Below the pieces are notes generated by a model, which saw only the letters and a program-made list of their open reading frames with translations, made no database searches and was not told the origin of the DNA. Shown here in pieces: positions 18,099 to 29,895 of a stretch of 64,000 bases of DNA; positions within the stretch are counted from its first letter, which is position 1, and each line of letters opens with the position of its first letter. The position numbers were made by a program, and so were the translations under genes. This DNA is from Ancylobacter vacuolatus (GTDB taxonomy: Bacteria > Pseudomonadota > Alphaproteobacteria > Rhizobiales > Xanthobacteraceae). The stretch covers positions 82,811 to 146,810 of the forward strand of contig NZ_JAUSUH010000013.1 of assembly GCF_030813595.1 (NCBI RefSeq), given 5' to 3'.

Positions 18099-18512
18099 TC
18101 AGGACGCACGCAGCCTTGCAAGGGCGGCGCGTGCCGCTGCCCGGTGATCGGCACCGATATGGCTGGCCAGCAGGTTCAGCGCCGTCGCCAGCACCGCCGC
18201 ATCGTCGGTAAAGCCGAGGCCGACGATGAGGTCCGGCACCGCATCGGTGGGCAGCAGAAAATAGGCGAGGGCGCCGAACAGCAGGCCGCGCACCCGGGTC
18301 GGCGTCTGGCTGTCCAGCGCGCAGTAATAGGCGGCCGCCGCGTCCTCGGCGAAGGGAATGCGCGACAGCACGCCGGCCAGCTTCGGCCAGAAGCGGGCGC
18401 GTACCCGGGCCTCCTCCTCGGCGCTGGCGCCGGGGATGGCGCGGGCGTCCGTCTCGATGCCCTCCCTATCAGGGGCGTCGGCGTCGAAAGCAGGGTCGGA
18501 TCGTTGGATCAT
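18099..18512 (-). CDS. YkvA family protein (DUF1232)
   Basis: A 137-residue protein with the DUF1232 core, YCALDSQTPTRVRGLLFGALAYFLLPTDAVPDLIVGLGFTDDAAVL seen in shorter pieces: YYCALDSQTPTRVRGLL, then YFLLPTDAVPDLI and GFTDDAAVL. The family is membrane-associated, with a hydrophobic helix and the invariant LLPxDxxPD turn. Function is unknown. It is flanked by short gaps on both sides and is probably monocistronic. Confidence 0.88.
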   Translation of the reverse strand: MIQRSDPAFDADAPDREGIETDARAIPGASAEEEARVRARFWPKLAGVLSRIPFAEDAAAAYYCALDSQTPTRVRGLLFGALAYFLLPTDAVPDLIVGLGFTDDAAVLATALNLLASHIGADHRAAARAALARLRAS

Positions 18513-18590
18513 CTCGCTCTCCCGACGGGTCGGAATAAGCCCGTCCCGCCAGACATGGTTGCCATTGCGCGCTTTCGCAACATCGCGCCG

Positions 18591-19124
18591 TCACATCAGC
18601 GGATAAGCGGCTTCCACCCGATAGGGCCCACCGCCGACGGAATCGCGCGAGGAGAAGAGGACGAAGCGCGAGACCTGGAAGGTGGCGCTGCGGAAATAGC
18701 CGCGCAAAGCGAGATAATCCGCCACCTGTCGGGGGGCGGCGTCGCGCAGCCGGGCCAGCGTCACATGCGGGCGGAAATTGCGCCCTTCCGGCGGCAGGCC
18801 GATGCGCTTCATCGCCCGCTCATGCTCGGCCTGAAGCTCGTTCAGCGCCTGATTGGCCTGCACCCCGGCGAAGATCGAGTGCGGCTTGTGGTTGCCGAAC
18901 TGGTCGACGCCTGAAAGGGTGAGGTCGAAGCCGAAGCGTTCGATCTCGTCGAGCGCGGCGGCGGCGTCGCGGGCGACCGCGTGGTCGACATCGCCGATGA
19001 AGCGCAGGGTGACGTGATAGAAGTCCGGGCTGATCCAGCGTGCTCCGGGAAGGCCGCCGCGCAGCATCGACAGATGCTCGGCAACCTCGCTCGGGATTTC
19101 GAGGGCGGTGAAAAGCCGCGGCAT
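18591..19124 (-). CDS. thpR: RNA 2',3'-cyclic phosphodiesterase
   Basis: A 177-residue 2H phosphoesterase-superfamily enzyme (2'-5' RNA ligase family). Its two HxTL motifs are HVTLRFIGDVD (His37) and HVTLARL (His120), which form the active site. The N-terminus PRLFTALEIPSEV is typical. It hydrolyses 2',3'-cyclic phosphates on RNA and can join 2'-5' ends of tRNA halves in vitro. GGAGGGGGTC precedes the ATG at 19124. Confidence 0.93.
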   Translation of the reverse strand: MPRLFTALEIPSEVAEHLSMLRGGLPGARWISPDFYHVTLRFIGDVDHAVARDAAAALDEIERFGFDLTLSGVDQFGNHKPHSIFAGVQANQALNELQAEHERAMKRIGLPPEGRNFRPHVTLARLRDAAPRQVADYLALRGYFRSATFQVSRFVLFSSRDSVGGGPYRVEAAYPLM

Positions 19125-19294
19125 GACCCCCTCCTGCGGTGTCGGCAAGGGAACCCGTCACCCATTGAGACGGATTCGCAGGCCGAGGAAAAGCTAAAAA
19201 TACGACAGGCAAAACACGGGCCGTCCGCAGTGCCGCCACGGGCGCGGATTATCGCTGCTGCTGACGGGAACACTGGGAGCCGATATGGTGAGGC

Positions 19295-20128
19295 ATGATG
19301 AGCGAATCGACCGACGACGCTGAACTTTTCACCACGGCCGAGGATGCGGCGAGGTCTCTCGCCTTTGCCAGCATCCAGTCGATCTATCGTTACCCCGTGA
19401 AGGGGCTGACGCCGGAGCGGCTTGAGCTGGTCGAGCTGATGGCGGGGAAGTATTTTCCCGGCGACCGGCTCTTCGCCATCGAGAATGGGCCCTCCGGCTT
19501 CATCGCCGAGGCTCCGGACTTCCAGCCCAAGATCAAGTTCCTGATGCTCATGCGCAATGAGCGCCTGGCCGCGCTCGAAGCCCGCTTCGACGACGCGACA
19601 GCGGAGCTGGTGATCCGGCTCGAGGACGCCGAGGTGGCGCGCGGCAAGCTCGACACGGCCGAGGGGCGGGAGGCGATCGAGGCGTTCTTCCAGCGCTATT
19701 CCCGCTATGAGCTGCGCGGTGCGCCGCGCGTGCTGGCGGCACCGCCGGAGTTCCGTTTCGTCGACACCACCGAGGGCTATGTCTCGCTGATCAATCTGGC
19801 GAGCTGCCGGGCGCTGGGCGACCTCATCGGCCAGCCGGTGGACCCGCTGCGCTTTCGCGGCAATCTCTATCTCGACGGCATGGAGCCGTGGGAGGAGTTC
19901 GACCTCGTCGGCCATACGATCGAGGTGGGCAGCCATGTCCGGCTCAAGATCACCCAGCGCATTTTCCGCTGCGCCGCCACCAATGTGGACCCGGTGACGG
20001 CCAAGCGCGACATGGACGTGCCGGGGACGCTGATGCGGACCTTCGGCCATACCGATTGCGGCATCTTCGCCGAGATCGAGCAGGGCGGGCTCATCGTCGA
20101 TGGCGATTCGGTGCGGATCACGCTCTGA
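19295..20128 (+). CDS. MOSC domain protein
   Basis: A 277-residue protein with an N-terminal MOSC beta-barrel domain (SIQSIYRYPVKGLTPERLELVEL, residues 21-43) and a C-terminal MOSC domain with LINLASCRALGDLIG and RIFRCAATNVDPVTAKRD. The Cys-containing RCxxTxVDP element is the conserved MOSC feature in molybdenum-cofactor-linked proteins such as YcbX and mARC. It probably handles Moco-dependent reduction or sulfur carriage. No ferredoxin domain is fused, unlike YcbX, so a separate electron donor would be needed. Confidence 0.88.
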   Translation: MMSESTDDAELFTTAEDAARSLAFASIQSIYRYPVKGLTPERLELVELMAGKYFPGDRLFAIENGPSGFIAEAPDFQPKIKFLMLMRNERLAALEARFDDATAELVIRLEDAEVARGKLDTAEGREAIEAFFQRYSRYELRGAPRVLAAPPEFRFVDTTEGYVSLINLASCRALGDLIGQPVDPLRFRGNLYLDGMEPWEEFDLVGHTIEVGSHVRLKITQRIFRCAATNVDPVTAKRDMDVPGTLMRTFGHTDCGIFAEIEQGGLIVDGDSVRITL

Positions 20129-20187
20129 GGGCCGTTTCGCTGAGGCCCGCTTCGGACGCCTTGGGCTGTCCCTCTCCACCCCGCAAC

Positions 20188-20217
20188 AAAAAAGGCCCGG
20201 CTGAGCCGGGCCTTTTT
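20188..20217. terminator. bidirectional terminator between MOSC and DUF4167 genes
   Basis: AAAAAA, the hairpin GGCCCGGCTGAGCCGGGCC, then TTTTT. A and T tracts on both sides let it end both the rightward MOSC transcript and the leftward DUF4167 transcript. Confidence 0.92.
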
Positions 20218-20239
20218 CATGTTCAGGCGGGGGAGCCGA

Positions 20240-21481
20240 TCACTCCGCGACTTCCGCCGGGGCGGGCTCGGAGCCTTCGCCTTCGCCTTCCGTGTCGCTG
20301 CGGCGGTAGCGGCGCCGGCGGGTGCGCGGGGCGCGGCCTTCCGTGTCGTCGGCCGGGGCCTCCTCGGGTGCCACGGCCACCGCGGCGGCCGGCTTGGCGG
20401 CGCGGCTGCGGGTCTTCGGGGCGGGGGCCTCAGCGGCGGGCGTCGCTTCCGTGGGGGCGGCGGCCACCGGCGCGGGGGCGGCGGGTGCCGCTGCGGGAGC
20501 CGGTGCTGCGCTCACGGGAGCAACGGTCGGTGCCGCCTTGGGCTCCGGCGCGTCGGCCGGCGCGTCGCTCTTGCGCGCGGCGGTGCTTGCCGGGGCGGTG
20601 CCGCCGCTCTGGGTGATGAAGGCGGGCAGGCCGATCTCGGCCTCCACTTCCGGCCCGAGGCGCGGCTGCGGCTGCTGGGCGGGGTCGCGGTAGCCGGCAT
20701 CGCCACCCTCGCGGGGGGCGCGATTGTCGCGATAGGGGCGGCTCTCGCGCGACCAGCGGCCTTCGCGCGGCTCGCGCTCCGGACGGTCGGGCCGTTCGCT
20801 GCGGTCGCGCTCCTGGCCACGGTCTTGGCCGCGCTCCTGGCCACGGTCTTGCGCCCGGTCCTGTCCACGCGGCTCCTGCGCGCGCTGGTCCTGGTTGCGC
20901 TGGTCCTGGTTGCGGTCGGGGCCGCGCTCCTGGTGGCGATCCTGCCCGCGCTCGCGATTGTCGCGGCGGTTGTCGCGGTCGCGGAAGAAGTCGCGCTGGC
21001 CTTCACGTGGGCCACCGTCGCGCTGGTTTCCGTCCCGCTGGCCGTTGTCACGCTGGCCACCGTCGCGATGTCCGTTGTCCCGCTGGCCATTCTCGCGCTG
21101 GCCGTTGTCGCGCGGCGCCTGCGGCTCGCGGGTCTGGTAGACCGGCTGGTTGTCCGAGCCGCCCTCGTCCATCTCGTCGTCGAACTCGTCATCGTCGGAG
21201 CGCTGATAGGGCTGCCCCTGCACGCCGAACTGCGCCTGCGCGGCGGCGATGATGCGGTAGTAATGCTCGGCGTGCTGGAGATAGTTTTCCGCCGCCACGT
21301 AATCGCCTGTGGCCTGCGCGTCGCGGGCCAGCTGCTGATACTTTTCCACGACGTGCTGCGCCGTGCCCCGCACCTTCACATCCGGGCCGTTGGACTCATA
21401 AACGCGCGTAAGCGGATTCTGGCTGCGCCGATTGCCGTTGTTGCGGCCGCGCGTACGCTTCTGCTGATTACTATTTCGCAT
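20240..21481 (-). CDS. DUF4167 domain protein with long disordered RDNGQ-rich tail
   Basis: A 413-residue protein. The N-terminal 80 residues (MRNSNQQKRTRGRNNGNRR, then RVYESNGPDVKVRGTAQHV and YQQLARDAQATGDYVAAENYLQHAEHYYRII) form the DUF4167 domain found only in alphaproteobacteria. Residues about 100-230 are a low-complexity run of RDNGQ-type repeats. The last 150 are Ala/Pro-rich and end in a basic patch (RTRRRRYRRS) and an acidic tail. The composition suggests an RNA-binding or condensate-forming protein, which is an inference. The ATG at 21481 matches the family; upstream in-frame codons look spurious. It shares a terminator with the MOSC gene. Confidence 0.85.
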   Translation of the reverse strand: MRNSNQQKRTRGRNNGNRRSQNPLTRVYESNGPDVKVRGTAQHVVEKYQQLARDAQATGDYVAAENYLQHAEHYYRIIAAAQAQFGVQGQPYQRSDDDEFDDEMDEGGSDNQPVYQTREPQAPRDNGQRENGQRDNGHRDGGQRDNGQRDGNQRDGGPREGQRDFFRDRDNRRDNRERGQDRHQERGPDRNQDQRNQDQRAQEPRGQDRAQDRGQERGQDRGQERDRSERPDRPEREPREGRWSRESRPYRDNRAPREGGDAGYRDPAQQPQPRLGPEVEAEIGLPAFITQSGGTAPASTAARKSDAPADAPEPKAAPTVAPVSAAPAPAAAPAAPAPVAAAPTEATPAAEAPAPKTRSRAAKPAAAVAVAPEEAPADDTEGRAPRTRRRRYRRSDTEGEGEGSEPAPAEVAE

Positions 21482-22069
21482 CGAGCTGGTCTCTGGTGCC
21501 CCACAAAGCCGGACGGGGATGCCCCATTCGGTGCCATACAGGCGGGTCAATCACACGGTGTCCGCAGTCCCGCCCCTTCGGCCTAGGCCATCGGCAGCGG
21601 CACGGCGGGAAATCTCGCCGTCAGTCGGTGAAAAGCTGCCGCAGGCCGGAACCCTTGGGTCCCAGTCGCGCCGCAGGTCGCCCTCGACCATCGGGCTTCT
21701 TCCATGGGAGCGCATCTCGAAGATGCTTCGCCGCCGGCCATGCCGACACCGATCCGTCCTGACCGCATTTCTCCGGCCCGGACCCGGCGCGCGCAAGAAT
21801 GCGCTGCGGCCGACCCCATGTTTCATCGCGTAACCGAAGCCACGCCGATAAACTCTTGGAGCGTTCGCCCCTTATGAAACGGGTTGCATCTAGGCCTTTC
21901 GCAAGGGCCCGAATGCCACTGCCAGCGAGGAGCACGGCGACTCGGATCGTTGAGCGACCGGCGTTCCAATCACCAAAAGGCAGATGATGTCTCAGGACGA
22001 TTCCTGCAAATGACACTAATCGGTTCGGTATCGCCTTCCAAGCCCTTTTTTGTGGCGTTTCCCGCAATA
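21482..22069. other. 588-bp gene-free stretch between DUF4167 gene and prmC
   Basis: Both flanking genes point left, so this holds the DUF4167 promoter and the prmC 3' region. Short frames here (up to about 165 codons) lack ribosome-binding sites, overlap each other on both strands and resemble nothing I know. A TTGACC on the minus strand near 21550 could be a -35 element, but its -10 is poor. No structured RNA, tRNA or repeat was recognised. Confidence 0.5.
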
Positions 22070-22917
22070 TCAGGGCTTGCGGGCGACGAGCGCGCGGGCG
22101 ATCCCGGCGAGATCGCACCGTGCCGGACCCTCGACCCGTAGCCCCGCTGCGGCCAGCAGCGCGGCGACATCCCGTTCCTGCCCGATGCCCAGTTCCAGCA
22201 CGGCAGAGCCGCCGGTGACGAGCAGGCCGGGCAGGGCGCTGGCGAGAGCACGGTAGGCATCGAGCCCTTGCGGGCCGCCGTCGAGGGCGAGAAGTGGGTC
22301 GTGCTCGCGCACCTCCCGCTCCAGCGCCGCTATATCGGTGCTGGGAATATAAGGCGGATTGGAGACCACGAGATCGAAGCCGCCGGCCAGCGCCTGCGCC
22401 CAGTGCCCCACCATCACCGATGAGCGCGTCGCGAATCCAAGCGCCGCAAGGTTTTCGCGCGCCTGCCGGGCGGCGCCCGGCGACAGGTCGACGCCGATGC
22501 CGAAGGCGGCGGGAAATTCGCTGAGCAGCGCCGCCAGCAGGGCGCCGGAGCCGGTGCCGAGGTCGAGAAGGCGCAGCCGCGCGCGGCGGTCCGGGAACAG
22601 CGCCAGCGCCGCTTCCACCAGCGTTTCCGTCTCCGGGCGCGGCACCAGCGTCTCGGGGGCGAGGGTGAAAGCGAGGCTCCAGAATTCGCGCCGCCCGGTC
22701 AGGCGGGCCAGCGGCTCGCCCTCGGCGCGGCGCTCGGCGAGGGCGCGAAGCCGCGCGGCGTCCACCGGCGCCACCTCCTGCTCGCCCCGCGTCACCAGGT
22801 CGAGATCGCTGAGGCCGAGGCCCGCCCGCAGCAGCGCCCGTGCCTCGCGTTCAGGCGCCTCCAGGCCCTTTTCGGCAAAGGCTGCGGCAAAGGCGCGCAG
22901 CAGGGCGGTGCGGGTGG

Positions 22918-22921
<4 letters not shown>
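22070..22921 (-). CDS. prmC: peptide chain release factor N5-glutamine methyltransferase
   Basis: A 283-residue SAM-dependent methyltransferase that methylates the Gln of the GGQ motif in release factors. It has [23 protein letters not shown] in the N-terminal helical region, [16 protein letters not shown] (SAM site) and the NPPYIPS motif that binds the target Gln. Its ATG overlaps the prfA stop codon by 4 bases (ATGA), so it is translationally coupled to its own substrate gene. Confidence 0.95.
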
Positions 22922-24015
<1,094 letters not shown>

Positions 24016-24025
24016 GCGGCGGCAC

Positions 24026-26293
24026 TCACAGCGGCAGGCCCGCCTTCGCGGCGAAGGCGGCGAGTTGGGGGCGCAGCGAGTGAACCTCGCCGCGAATGCC
24101 GAGCAGCGGTTCGACAAAGGCGGAAGCAGCCGGCAGGTCGAGTTCGAGCAGCATGGCCTTCACCGGGCCATAGGAGGCCGGGGAGACCGAGAGCCGGCGA
24201 TAGCCGATAGCGGCCAGCGCCAGCGCCTCCAGCGGGCGCGAGGCGAGTTCGCCGCACAGCGTGACCGGCTTGCCGTACTCGGCCGCCTTATCGATGATCA
24301 TCTTCAGCGCCCGCAGCGCCGCCGGGGCCAGCGGGTCGAAGCGGTCGGCGACGCGCGAATTGCCGCGATCGGCGGCGTAGAGGAACTGCACCAGGTCGTT
24401 GGAGCCGACCGAGGCGAAATCCACCCGGCTGAACAGCAGGTCGAGCTGGAACAGCAGCGCCGGCACTTCCAGCATCACCCCCACCAGCACGCGCTCGGGC
24501 AGGCCGTGGCCGTGCCGGCGCAGATGGGTCAGCTCGCGCTCGACGATATGGTGGGCGCGGTCATATTCCTCCACCGCCGACACCATCGGGAAAATGAGTC
24601 GCAGCTCGCGCCCGGTGGCGGCGCGCAGCAAGGCGCGAATCTGGCTGCGCAGCAGGCCGGGCCGGTCAAGGCCGAGGCGGATAGCGCGCCAGCCCAGCGC
24701 CGGGTTCTCCTCCTCGATCGCCCGCATATAGGGCAGCACCTTGTCGCCGCCGATATCGAGGGTGCGGAACACCACCGGCCGGTCGCCCGCCGCGTCCAGC
24801 ACCGAGCGGTAGAGCTTTAGCTGCTCATTGGTGCGCGGGAAGGCGGAGGCGATCATGAACTGAAGTTCGGTGCGGAACAGGCCGATGCCGGTCGCGCCGG
24901 TCTCCTCAATATGCGGCAGGTCGACCAGCAGGCCGGCATTGAGATGCAGCTCGATCGGCGTGCCGTCCTTGGTGACGGTCGGCACGTCGCGCAGGGCGGC
25001 GTAGCGCTCCAGCCGCTTGGCACGGAAGCGCACCTTTTCGGCATAGGCGCTTTCGACATCGGCCGGCGGGCGGATATGCACCTCGCCGCTGACGCCGTCG
25101 ACAATCACCGCGTCGCCAGCATCGACCTGGCCGACCACGTTCTCCATGTGGCCGACGGCGGATATGCCGAGCGCCCGGGCGACGATCGTCAGATGGCTGG
25201 TCGCCGCGCCTTCTTCCAGCACGAGGCCGCGAATCCGGGTGCGGTCATAGTCCAGCAGCGCCGCCGGGCTCATATTGCGGGCGACGATGATGGCGTTGTC
25301 GGGCAGCCGGTCATGGTCCGAGCCGGCAGTGCGGCCGGTGAGCTGGCGCAGCAGGCGGTTGGCCAGATCGTCCAGATCGTGCATCCGCTCGCGCAGATAG
25401 GGATCGGTCATGCGCAGCATGCGGGCGCGGGTGTCGGACTGCACCCGCTCCACCGCGCCTTCGGCGGTGAGCCCGGTCATCACAGCCTCGCGCATGCGGC
25501 CGATCCAGCCGCGGTCATGGGCGAACATGCGGTAGGCTTCGAGGATCTCGCGGTGCTCGCCCACGCGGGCGACGCCCTCATCCTCCAGCATGGTGTCGAT
25601 CGAGGCGCGCAGCGTGTCCACCGCGCCGTCGAGCCGCTTCAGCTCGGCGGGCAGGTCGTCGGCGATGACCTTGGTGACTTCGATGCGCGGCTCGTGCAGC
25701 ACCACATGGCCGAGGCCGATGCCTTCCGAGAGCGCAAGTCCCTTGAGATGCAGCGGCCGGCGCGCGGCCGGCTCGGCGCCGGGCAGCGCCATCGCGGTCA
25801 GTTCGCCCGAGGCGATGATCTCGGCCAGCACCATGGCCGTGGTCTGCAGCGCCTCGATCTCCTCCTCGGTATAGGAGCGGTGGGCGCGGTTCTGCACGAC
25901 AAGCACGCCGAGCGTGTTGCCGGCACGCAGGATCGGCACGCCGAGGAAGGAGTGGTAGATTTCCTCGCCCGTTTCCGGCCGGTAGGAGAAGGCCGGGTGC
26001 GCCTGCGCATTGGACAGGCTGATCGGCTCGGCCTCGCGGGCCACCGTGCCGACGAGGCCCTCGTCGATCCGCATCACCGTGAGATGCACGGCGGTGCGGT
26101 TCAGGCCCTCGGTCGCATAGAGCTCAAGCGTGCCATCGACGCGCAGCACATAGACCGAGCACACCTCGGCCACCATGTTGGCCGCGATCAGCACCACGAT
26201 CTTGTCGAGGCGGTCCTGCGCGCTCACCGGCTCCGCCATGACCTCGCGGAGACGCCTCAAAAGCACGCGCGGGCCGCCGAGCGCGCCACGCAT
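24026..26293 (-). CDS. ptsP: nitrogen PTS phosphoenolpyruvate-protein phosphotransferase (EI-Ntr)
   Basis: A 755-residue enzyme that takes phosphate from PEP and passes it to NPr in the nitrogen phosphotransferase relay controlling nitrogen, carbon and potassium physiology. Order: an N-terminal GAF domain (about 20-165; [21 protein letters not shown] opening), the PTS N-terminal helical domain, the phosphohistidine domain with [17 protein letters not shown] (active His), and the PEP-binding TIM barrel with [23 protein letters not shown] and [13 protein letters not shown]. The ATG at 26293 ([15 protein letters not shown]) matches rhizobial homologues. lysC lies upstream on the same strand. Confidence 0.95.
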   Translation of the reverse strand: MRGALGGPRVLLRRLREVMAEPVSAQDRLDKIVVLIAANMVAEVCSVYVLRVDGTLELYATEGLNRTAVHLTVMRIDEGLVGTVAREAEPISLSNAQAHPAFSYRPETGEEIYHSFLGVPILRAGNTLGVLVVQNRAHRSYTEEEIEALQTTAMVLAEIIASGELTAMALPGAEPAARRPLHLKGLALSEGIGLGHVVLHEPRIEVTKVIADDLPAELKRLDGAVDTLRASIDTMLEDEGVARVGEHREILEAYRMFAHDRGWIGRMREAVMTGLTAEGAVERVQSDTRARMLRMTDPYLRERMHDLDDLANRLLRQLTGRTAGSDHDRLPDNAIIVARNMSPAALLDYDRTRIRGLVLEEGAATSHLTIVARALGISAVGHMENVVGQVDAGDAVIVDGVSGEVHIRPPADVESAYAEKVRFRAKRLERYAALRDVPTVTKDGTPIELHLNAGLLVDLPHIEETGATGIGLFRTELQFMIASAFPRTNEQLKLYRSVLDAAGDRPVVFRTLDIGGDKVLPYMRAIEEENPALGWRAIRLGLDRPGLLRSQIRALLRAATGRELRLIFPMVSAVEEYDRAHHIVERELTHLRRHGHGLPERVLVGVMLEVPALLFQLDLLFSRVDFASVGSNDLVQFLYAADRGNSRVADRFDPLAPAALRALKMIIDKAAEYGKPVTLCGELASRPLEALALAAIGYRRLSVSPASYGPVKAMLLELDLPAASAFVEPLLGIRGEVHSLRPQLAAFAAKAGLPL

Positions 26294-26372
26294 TGGCCGT
26301 CCTCGGTTTCCGGGAGCCGCTATCCCGGAGCGTCTTAACGCGGCGCGACTCGCGCCGCGCCGTTGCCTGAAC

Positions 26373-27623
26373 TCAGGCGTCCAGCCCGTATACCGAATGC
26401 AGCGTTCGCACGGCAAGCTCGGTATAGGCGGCGTCGATCAGCACCGAGATCTTGATCTCGGAGGTGGAGATGGCGCGGATGTTGATTCCGCGCTCGGAAA
26501 GCGACTTGAACGCACGGGCCGCCACGCCGGCATGGCTCCGCATGCCGATGCCGATGATCGACACCTTCACCACATCCGTCGCGCCTTCGATGCTCTGGAA
26601 GCCGATCTGGTCGCGCACGCCGGCGAGCGTGGCCTTGGCGCGTTCGAAATCGGTGGTCGGCACGGTGAAGGTGATGTCGGTGAAGCCCTCGGCCGAGATG
26701 TTCTGGACGATCATGTCGACATTGATGTTCGCTTCCGCGAGCGGCACGAACACGTTCGCCGCGATGCCGGGCTGGTCCGGCACATGGCGGATGCTGACCT
26801 GGGCTTCGTCCCGGGCGAAGGCGATGCCGGTGACGACTTCACTCTCCACGATTTCCTCCTCGTCGCAAATCAGGGTGCCGGGCGGGTCGCCGGCGGTCTT
26901 GAGTTCCGGTGCGTCCGGATCGGTGAAGCTGGAGCGCACGAAGGTGCGGACCTTGTGTACCATGGCCAGCTCGACCGAGCGCACCTGAAGCACCTTGGCG
27001 CCGAGCGACGCCATTTCCAGCATTTCCTCGAAGGCGATCTTCTCCAGCCGGCGCGCCTTCGGCACGATGCGCGGGTCGGTGGTGTAGACGCCGTCGACAT
27101 CGGTGTAGATGTCGCAACGGTCGGCCTTGATGCCGGCGGCGATCGCCACCGCTGAGGTGTCCGAGCCGCCGCGCCCGAGCGTGGTGAGGCGCCCGCTCGG
27201 CAGGTGGATGCCCTGGAAGCCGGCGATGACAGCCACCTCGCCCTGGGCGAAGCGGTTGATGATCTCCTCGCCATTCACGTCGAGAATGCGCGCCGCGCCA
27301 TGGGCGTCGTCGGTCGAGATCGGCAGCTGCCAGCCGAGCCAGGAGCGGGCCGAGATGCCCATCTCCTGCAGCACGATGGCCAGCAGGCCGGAGGTCACCT
27401 GTTCGCCGGAGGCGACGATGGAATCATATTCGCGCGCATCGTGCAGCAGGGCGGCCTCGCGGCACCAGGCGACCAGCTCATTGGTCTTGCCGGACATGGC
27501 CGAGACGACGACCGCGACCTGGTGGCCGGCCTCCACTTCCCGTTTGACGTGCCGCGCAACAATGCGAATGCGCTCAATGTTGGCGACCGAGGTGCCGCCG
27601 AACTTCATCACCAGACGTGCCAT
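26373..27623 (-). CDS. lysC: aspartate kinase
   Basis: A 416-residue aspartokinase catalysing the first step to lysine, threonine and methionine. The kinase domain starts [19 protein letters not shown] and has [15 protein letters not shown] and [18 protein letters not shown]. The C-terminal regulatory part carries two ACT domains ([20 protein letters not shown] and [20 protein letters not shown]), the site of feedback inhibition by lysine or threonine. The ATG at 27623 is chosen; the open frame extends far upstream through ubiG's antisense strand and is not coding there. Divergent ubiG starts 160 bp away. Confidence 0.96.
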   Translation of the reverse strand: MARLVMKFGGTSVANIERIRIVARHVKREVEAGHQVAVVVSAMSGKTNELVAWCREAALLHDAREYDSIVASGEQVTSGLLAIVLQEMGISARSWLGWQLPISTDDAHGAARILDVNGEEIINRFAQGEVAVIAGFQGIHLPSGRLTTLGRGGSDTSAVAIAAGIKADRCDIYTDVDGVYTTDPRIVPKARRLEKIAFEEMLEMASLGAKVLQVRSVELAMVHKVRTFVRSSFTDPDAPELKTAGDPPGTLICDEEEIVESEVVTGIAFARDEAQVSIRHVPDQPGIAANVFVPLAEANINVDMIVQNISAEGFTDITFTVPTTDFERAKATLAGVRDQIGFQSIEGATDVVKVSIIGIGMRSHAGVAARAFKSLSERGINIRAISTSEIKISVLIDAAYTELAVRTLHSVYGLDA

Positions 27624-27782
27624 TGCGGGAAACCGTACCGTGTTCTTCTGTGGGGCCGGGCGGGAGAATGTGAGCTCCCGGCCCAAAAGGCGCGTATACA
27701 TATCCACCTCGTGCCGCGCCCGCAACGCCGTCGCGCGAGCTTGGAATCCCTCTCGGCACCGCCGGGCGAAGATGAGGCGTCG

Positions 27783-28532
27783 ATGACCGCAACCGCCACC
27801 ACCGTCGATCCCCGCGAAGTGGAACGCTTTGCCGCGCTCGCCGCCGAATGGTGGAATCCGCGCGGCAAGATGCGGGTGCTGCACCGGTTCAATCCGGTGC
27901 GGCTGGCCTATCTGCGCGAGAAGATCACCGCCCATTTCGGCCGTGACCCGCGCGCCATCCGCCCGCTGGAAGGGCTGCGCCTGCTCGATATCGGCTGCGG
28001 CGGCGGGCTGCTCAGCGAGCCGCTGGCCCGCATGGGCGCGGATGTCACCGGCATCGACCCGGCCGAGCGCAATGTGCGGATCGCCGCGCTGCATGCGCAA
28101 GAGAGCGATATTCCGGTCGACTACCGCGCCACCACGGCCGAGGCGCTGGCCGACGCCGGCGAGCGATTCGACGTCGTCATGGCGATGGAAGTGGTGGAGC
28201 ATGTCGCCGATGTCGACCTGTTCCTCGCCCGCGCGGCGGAGATGGTGAAGCCGGGCGGCTTGTTCGTGGCGGCGACGCTGAACCGCACCAAGCGCTCCTT
28301 CGCCCTCGCCATTGTCGGGGCCGAATATGTGCTCGGCTGGCTGCCGCGCGGCACGCATGACTGGAAGCGCTTCGTTACCCCCGAGGAGCTGCAGGCGGCG
28401 CTGGAGACCGGCGGGCTCGACGTGATCGCGCGCGAGGGTGTGGTGTTCAACCCGCTGGCGGATGAATGGCGGCGCTCCAGCGACCTCTCGGTCAACTACA
28501 TGATGCTGGCGGAGCGCCGCGCGGCGGCCTAG
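27783..28532 (+). CDS. ubiG: 3-demethylubiquinone/2-polyprenyl-6-hydroxyphenol methyltransferase
   Basis: A 249-residue SAM-dependent O-methyltransferase that performs both O-methylations in ubiquinone synthesis. It has the diagnostic [28 protein letters not shown]-terminus (in shorter pieces [15 protein letters not shown]), the SAM site [19 protein letters not shown], and the membrane-binding insert ending [17 protein letters not shown]. The ATG at 27783 gives the family length. Confidence 0.96.
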   Translation: MTATATTVDPREVERFAALAAEWWNPRGKMRVLHRFNPVRLAYLREKITAHFGRDPRAIRPLEGLRLLDIGCGGGLLSEPLARMGADVTGIDPAERNVRIAALHAQESDIPVDYRATTAEALADAGERFDVVMAMEVVEHVADVDLFLARAAEMVKPGGLFVAATLNRTKRSFALAIVGAEYVLGWLPRGTHDWKRFVTPEELQAALETGGLDVIAREGVVFNPLADEWRRSSDLSVNYMMLAERRAAA

Positions 28533-28623
28533 CATCGCCGTCCCGGCACGCATCGTCCGGTACGCCGGAACCATTCGGCGGGCGGCGGCTTATCGGTGCG
28601 ATGCCACCGCCGGAACCCCCATC

Positions 28624-29895
28624 ATGCGCGCCTCCGTCCCCACTGCCGCGTTGCTCTCCCCGCTCGCGGCGCTTGCCGCGCTGAACCTGTTCCTCGCCGA
28701 TGTGCGCGACGGCCTCGGGCCGTTTCTCGGCGTGTTCCTGCAGGAAAAGAACTGGAGCCCGGCCGAGATCGGCCTCGTCATGACGCTGGGCGGGCTGGTC
28801 GCCATGCTGGCAACCATGCCGATGGGGGCGCTGGTCGATGCGAGCCGGGCCAAGCGGGCGATCATCGTGTTCGGTTCGGTGGCGATCCTGGCGGCCTCGC
28901 TGACCATCCTCGCCGTACCCTATTTCGCGGCGGTGGCGGTGGCGCAGGCGGTGAACGGCATCGCCGCCGCCGCGCTGTTGCCGGCGATTGCCGGCCTCAC
29001 GCTGGGGCTGGTCGGGCCGGCCGGTTTCGACCGGCAGCTGGGGCGCAACGAAGCGTTCAACCATGCCGGCAACATCCTCGCCGCCGTGCTGGCGGGCGTG
29101 CTCGGCTGGTGGTTTGGGCTGCCGGCGGTGTTCGCGCTGCTCGGCGCGATGGCGGTTCTCGGCGCGCTGTCGGTGCTGGCGATCCCGGCGGATGCCATCG
29201 ACCATGAGGCGGCGCGCGGCGGGGCTGCCGCCCCGGCCGGGGCGGGCAAAGCTCACGAGAGCATCGGCCGGCTGCTGCGCGAGCCGGCGCTGGTCACGGC
29301 GGCGGTCACGTTTGGCCTGTTCCATCTCGGCAATGCGGCGATGCTGCCGCTGTTCGGCCAGGCCATGGTCGCCACCGCTGGGGCAGACCCGAGCGCCCTG
29401 ACCGCGACCACGGTCGTGGTGGCGCAGGGCACGATGATCCCGATGGCGCTCGTCGCCGCCTGGCTCGGCGCGCGACGCGGCTATCGGCTCGTGCTGCTGC
29501 TCGCCCTCGCGGCGCTGCCGATTCGCGGGGTGATCGCGGCGGCGGCGGTGTATTACGGCGCCGCCTGGGCGCTGATCCCGGTGCAGGTTCTCGACGGCGT
29601 TGGCGCCGGCCTGCTCGGGGTGGCGACGCCCGGCCTCGTCGCCCGCATCCTCGCCGGATCGGGCCGTTTCAATCTCGGCCTCGGCTTCGCGATGACGGCG
29701 CAGGGCATCGGCGCCTCGCTTTCCACCCTGCTTGGCGGCGTGGTGGCGCAGCAGCTCGGCTATCCCTCCGCCTTCCTCGCCCTGGGCGCCGTGGCGCTGC
29801 TGGCGGCCGGCGCCTATGTCATCGGCGGCTGCCCGGGCGGCACCGCTCCCGGGCGGGGCGGCACCGTCCCGGAGGTGGAGCCGGCGGCGGCCTGA
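28624..29895 (+). CDS. MFS transporter
   Basis: A 423-residue major facilitator protein with about 12 hydrophobic segments. The segment LADVRDGLGPFLGVFLQEKNW at the N-terminus and the loop DASRAKRAIIVFGSVAILAA correspond to helices 1-2 and the A-motif region. Similar proteins in rhizobia sit near catalase or stress genes, but the substrate is unknown. The C-terminal tail (CPGGTAPGRGGTVPEVEPAAA) is unusual and disordered. It follows ubiG by 92 bp. Confidence 0.85.
   Translation: MRASVPTAALLSPLAALAALNLFLADVRDGLGPFLGVFLQEKNWSPAEIGLVMTLGGLVAMLATMPMGALVDASRAKRAIIVFGSVAILAASLTILAVPYFAAVAVAQAVNGIAAAALLPAIAGLTLGLVGPAGFDRQLGRNEAFNHAGNILAAVLAGVLGWWFGLPAVFALLGAMAVLGALSVLAIPADAIDHEAARGGAAAPAGAGKAHESIGRLLREPALVTAAVTFGLFHLGNAAMLPLFGQAMVATAGADPSALTATTVVVAQGTMIPMALVAAWLGARRGYRLVLLLALAALPIRGVIAAAAVYYGAAWALIPVQVLDGVGAGLLGVATPGLVARILAGSGRFNLGLGFAMTAQGIGASLSTLLGGVVAQQLGYPSAFLALGAVALLAAGAYVIGGCPGGTAPGRGGTVPEVEPAAA

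Noticed and set aside
26373..28574. 733-codon open frame on the minus strand extending lysC upstream
   Set aside because: Beyond the lysC ATG at 27623 it runs antisense through ubiG, which has clear methyltransferase motifs. High GC leaves frames open without coding.
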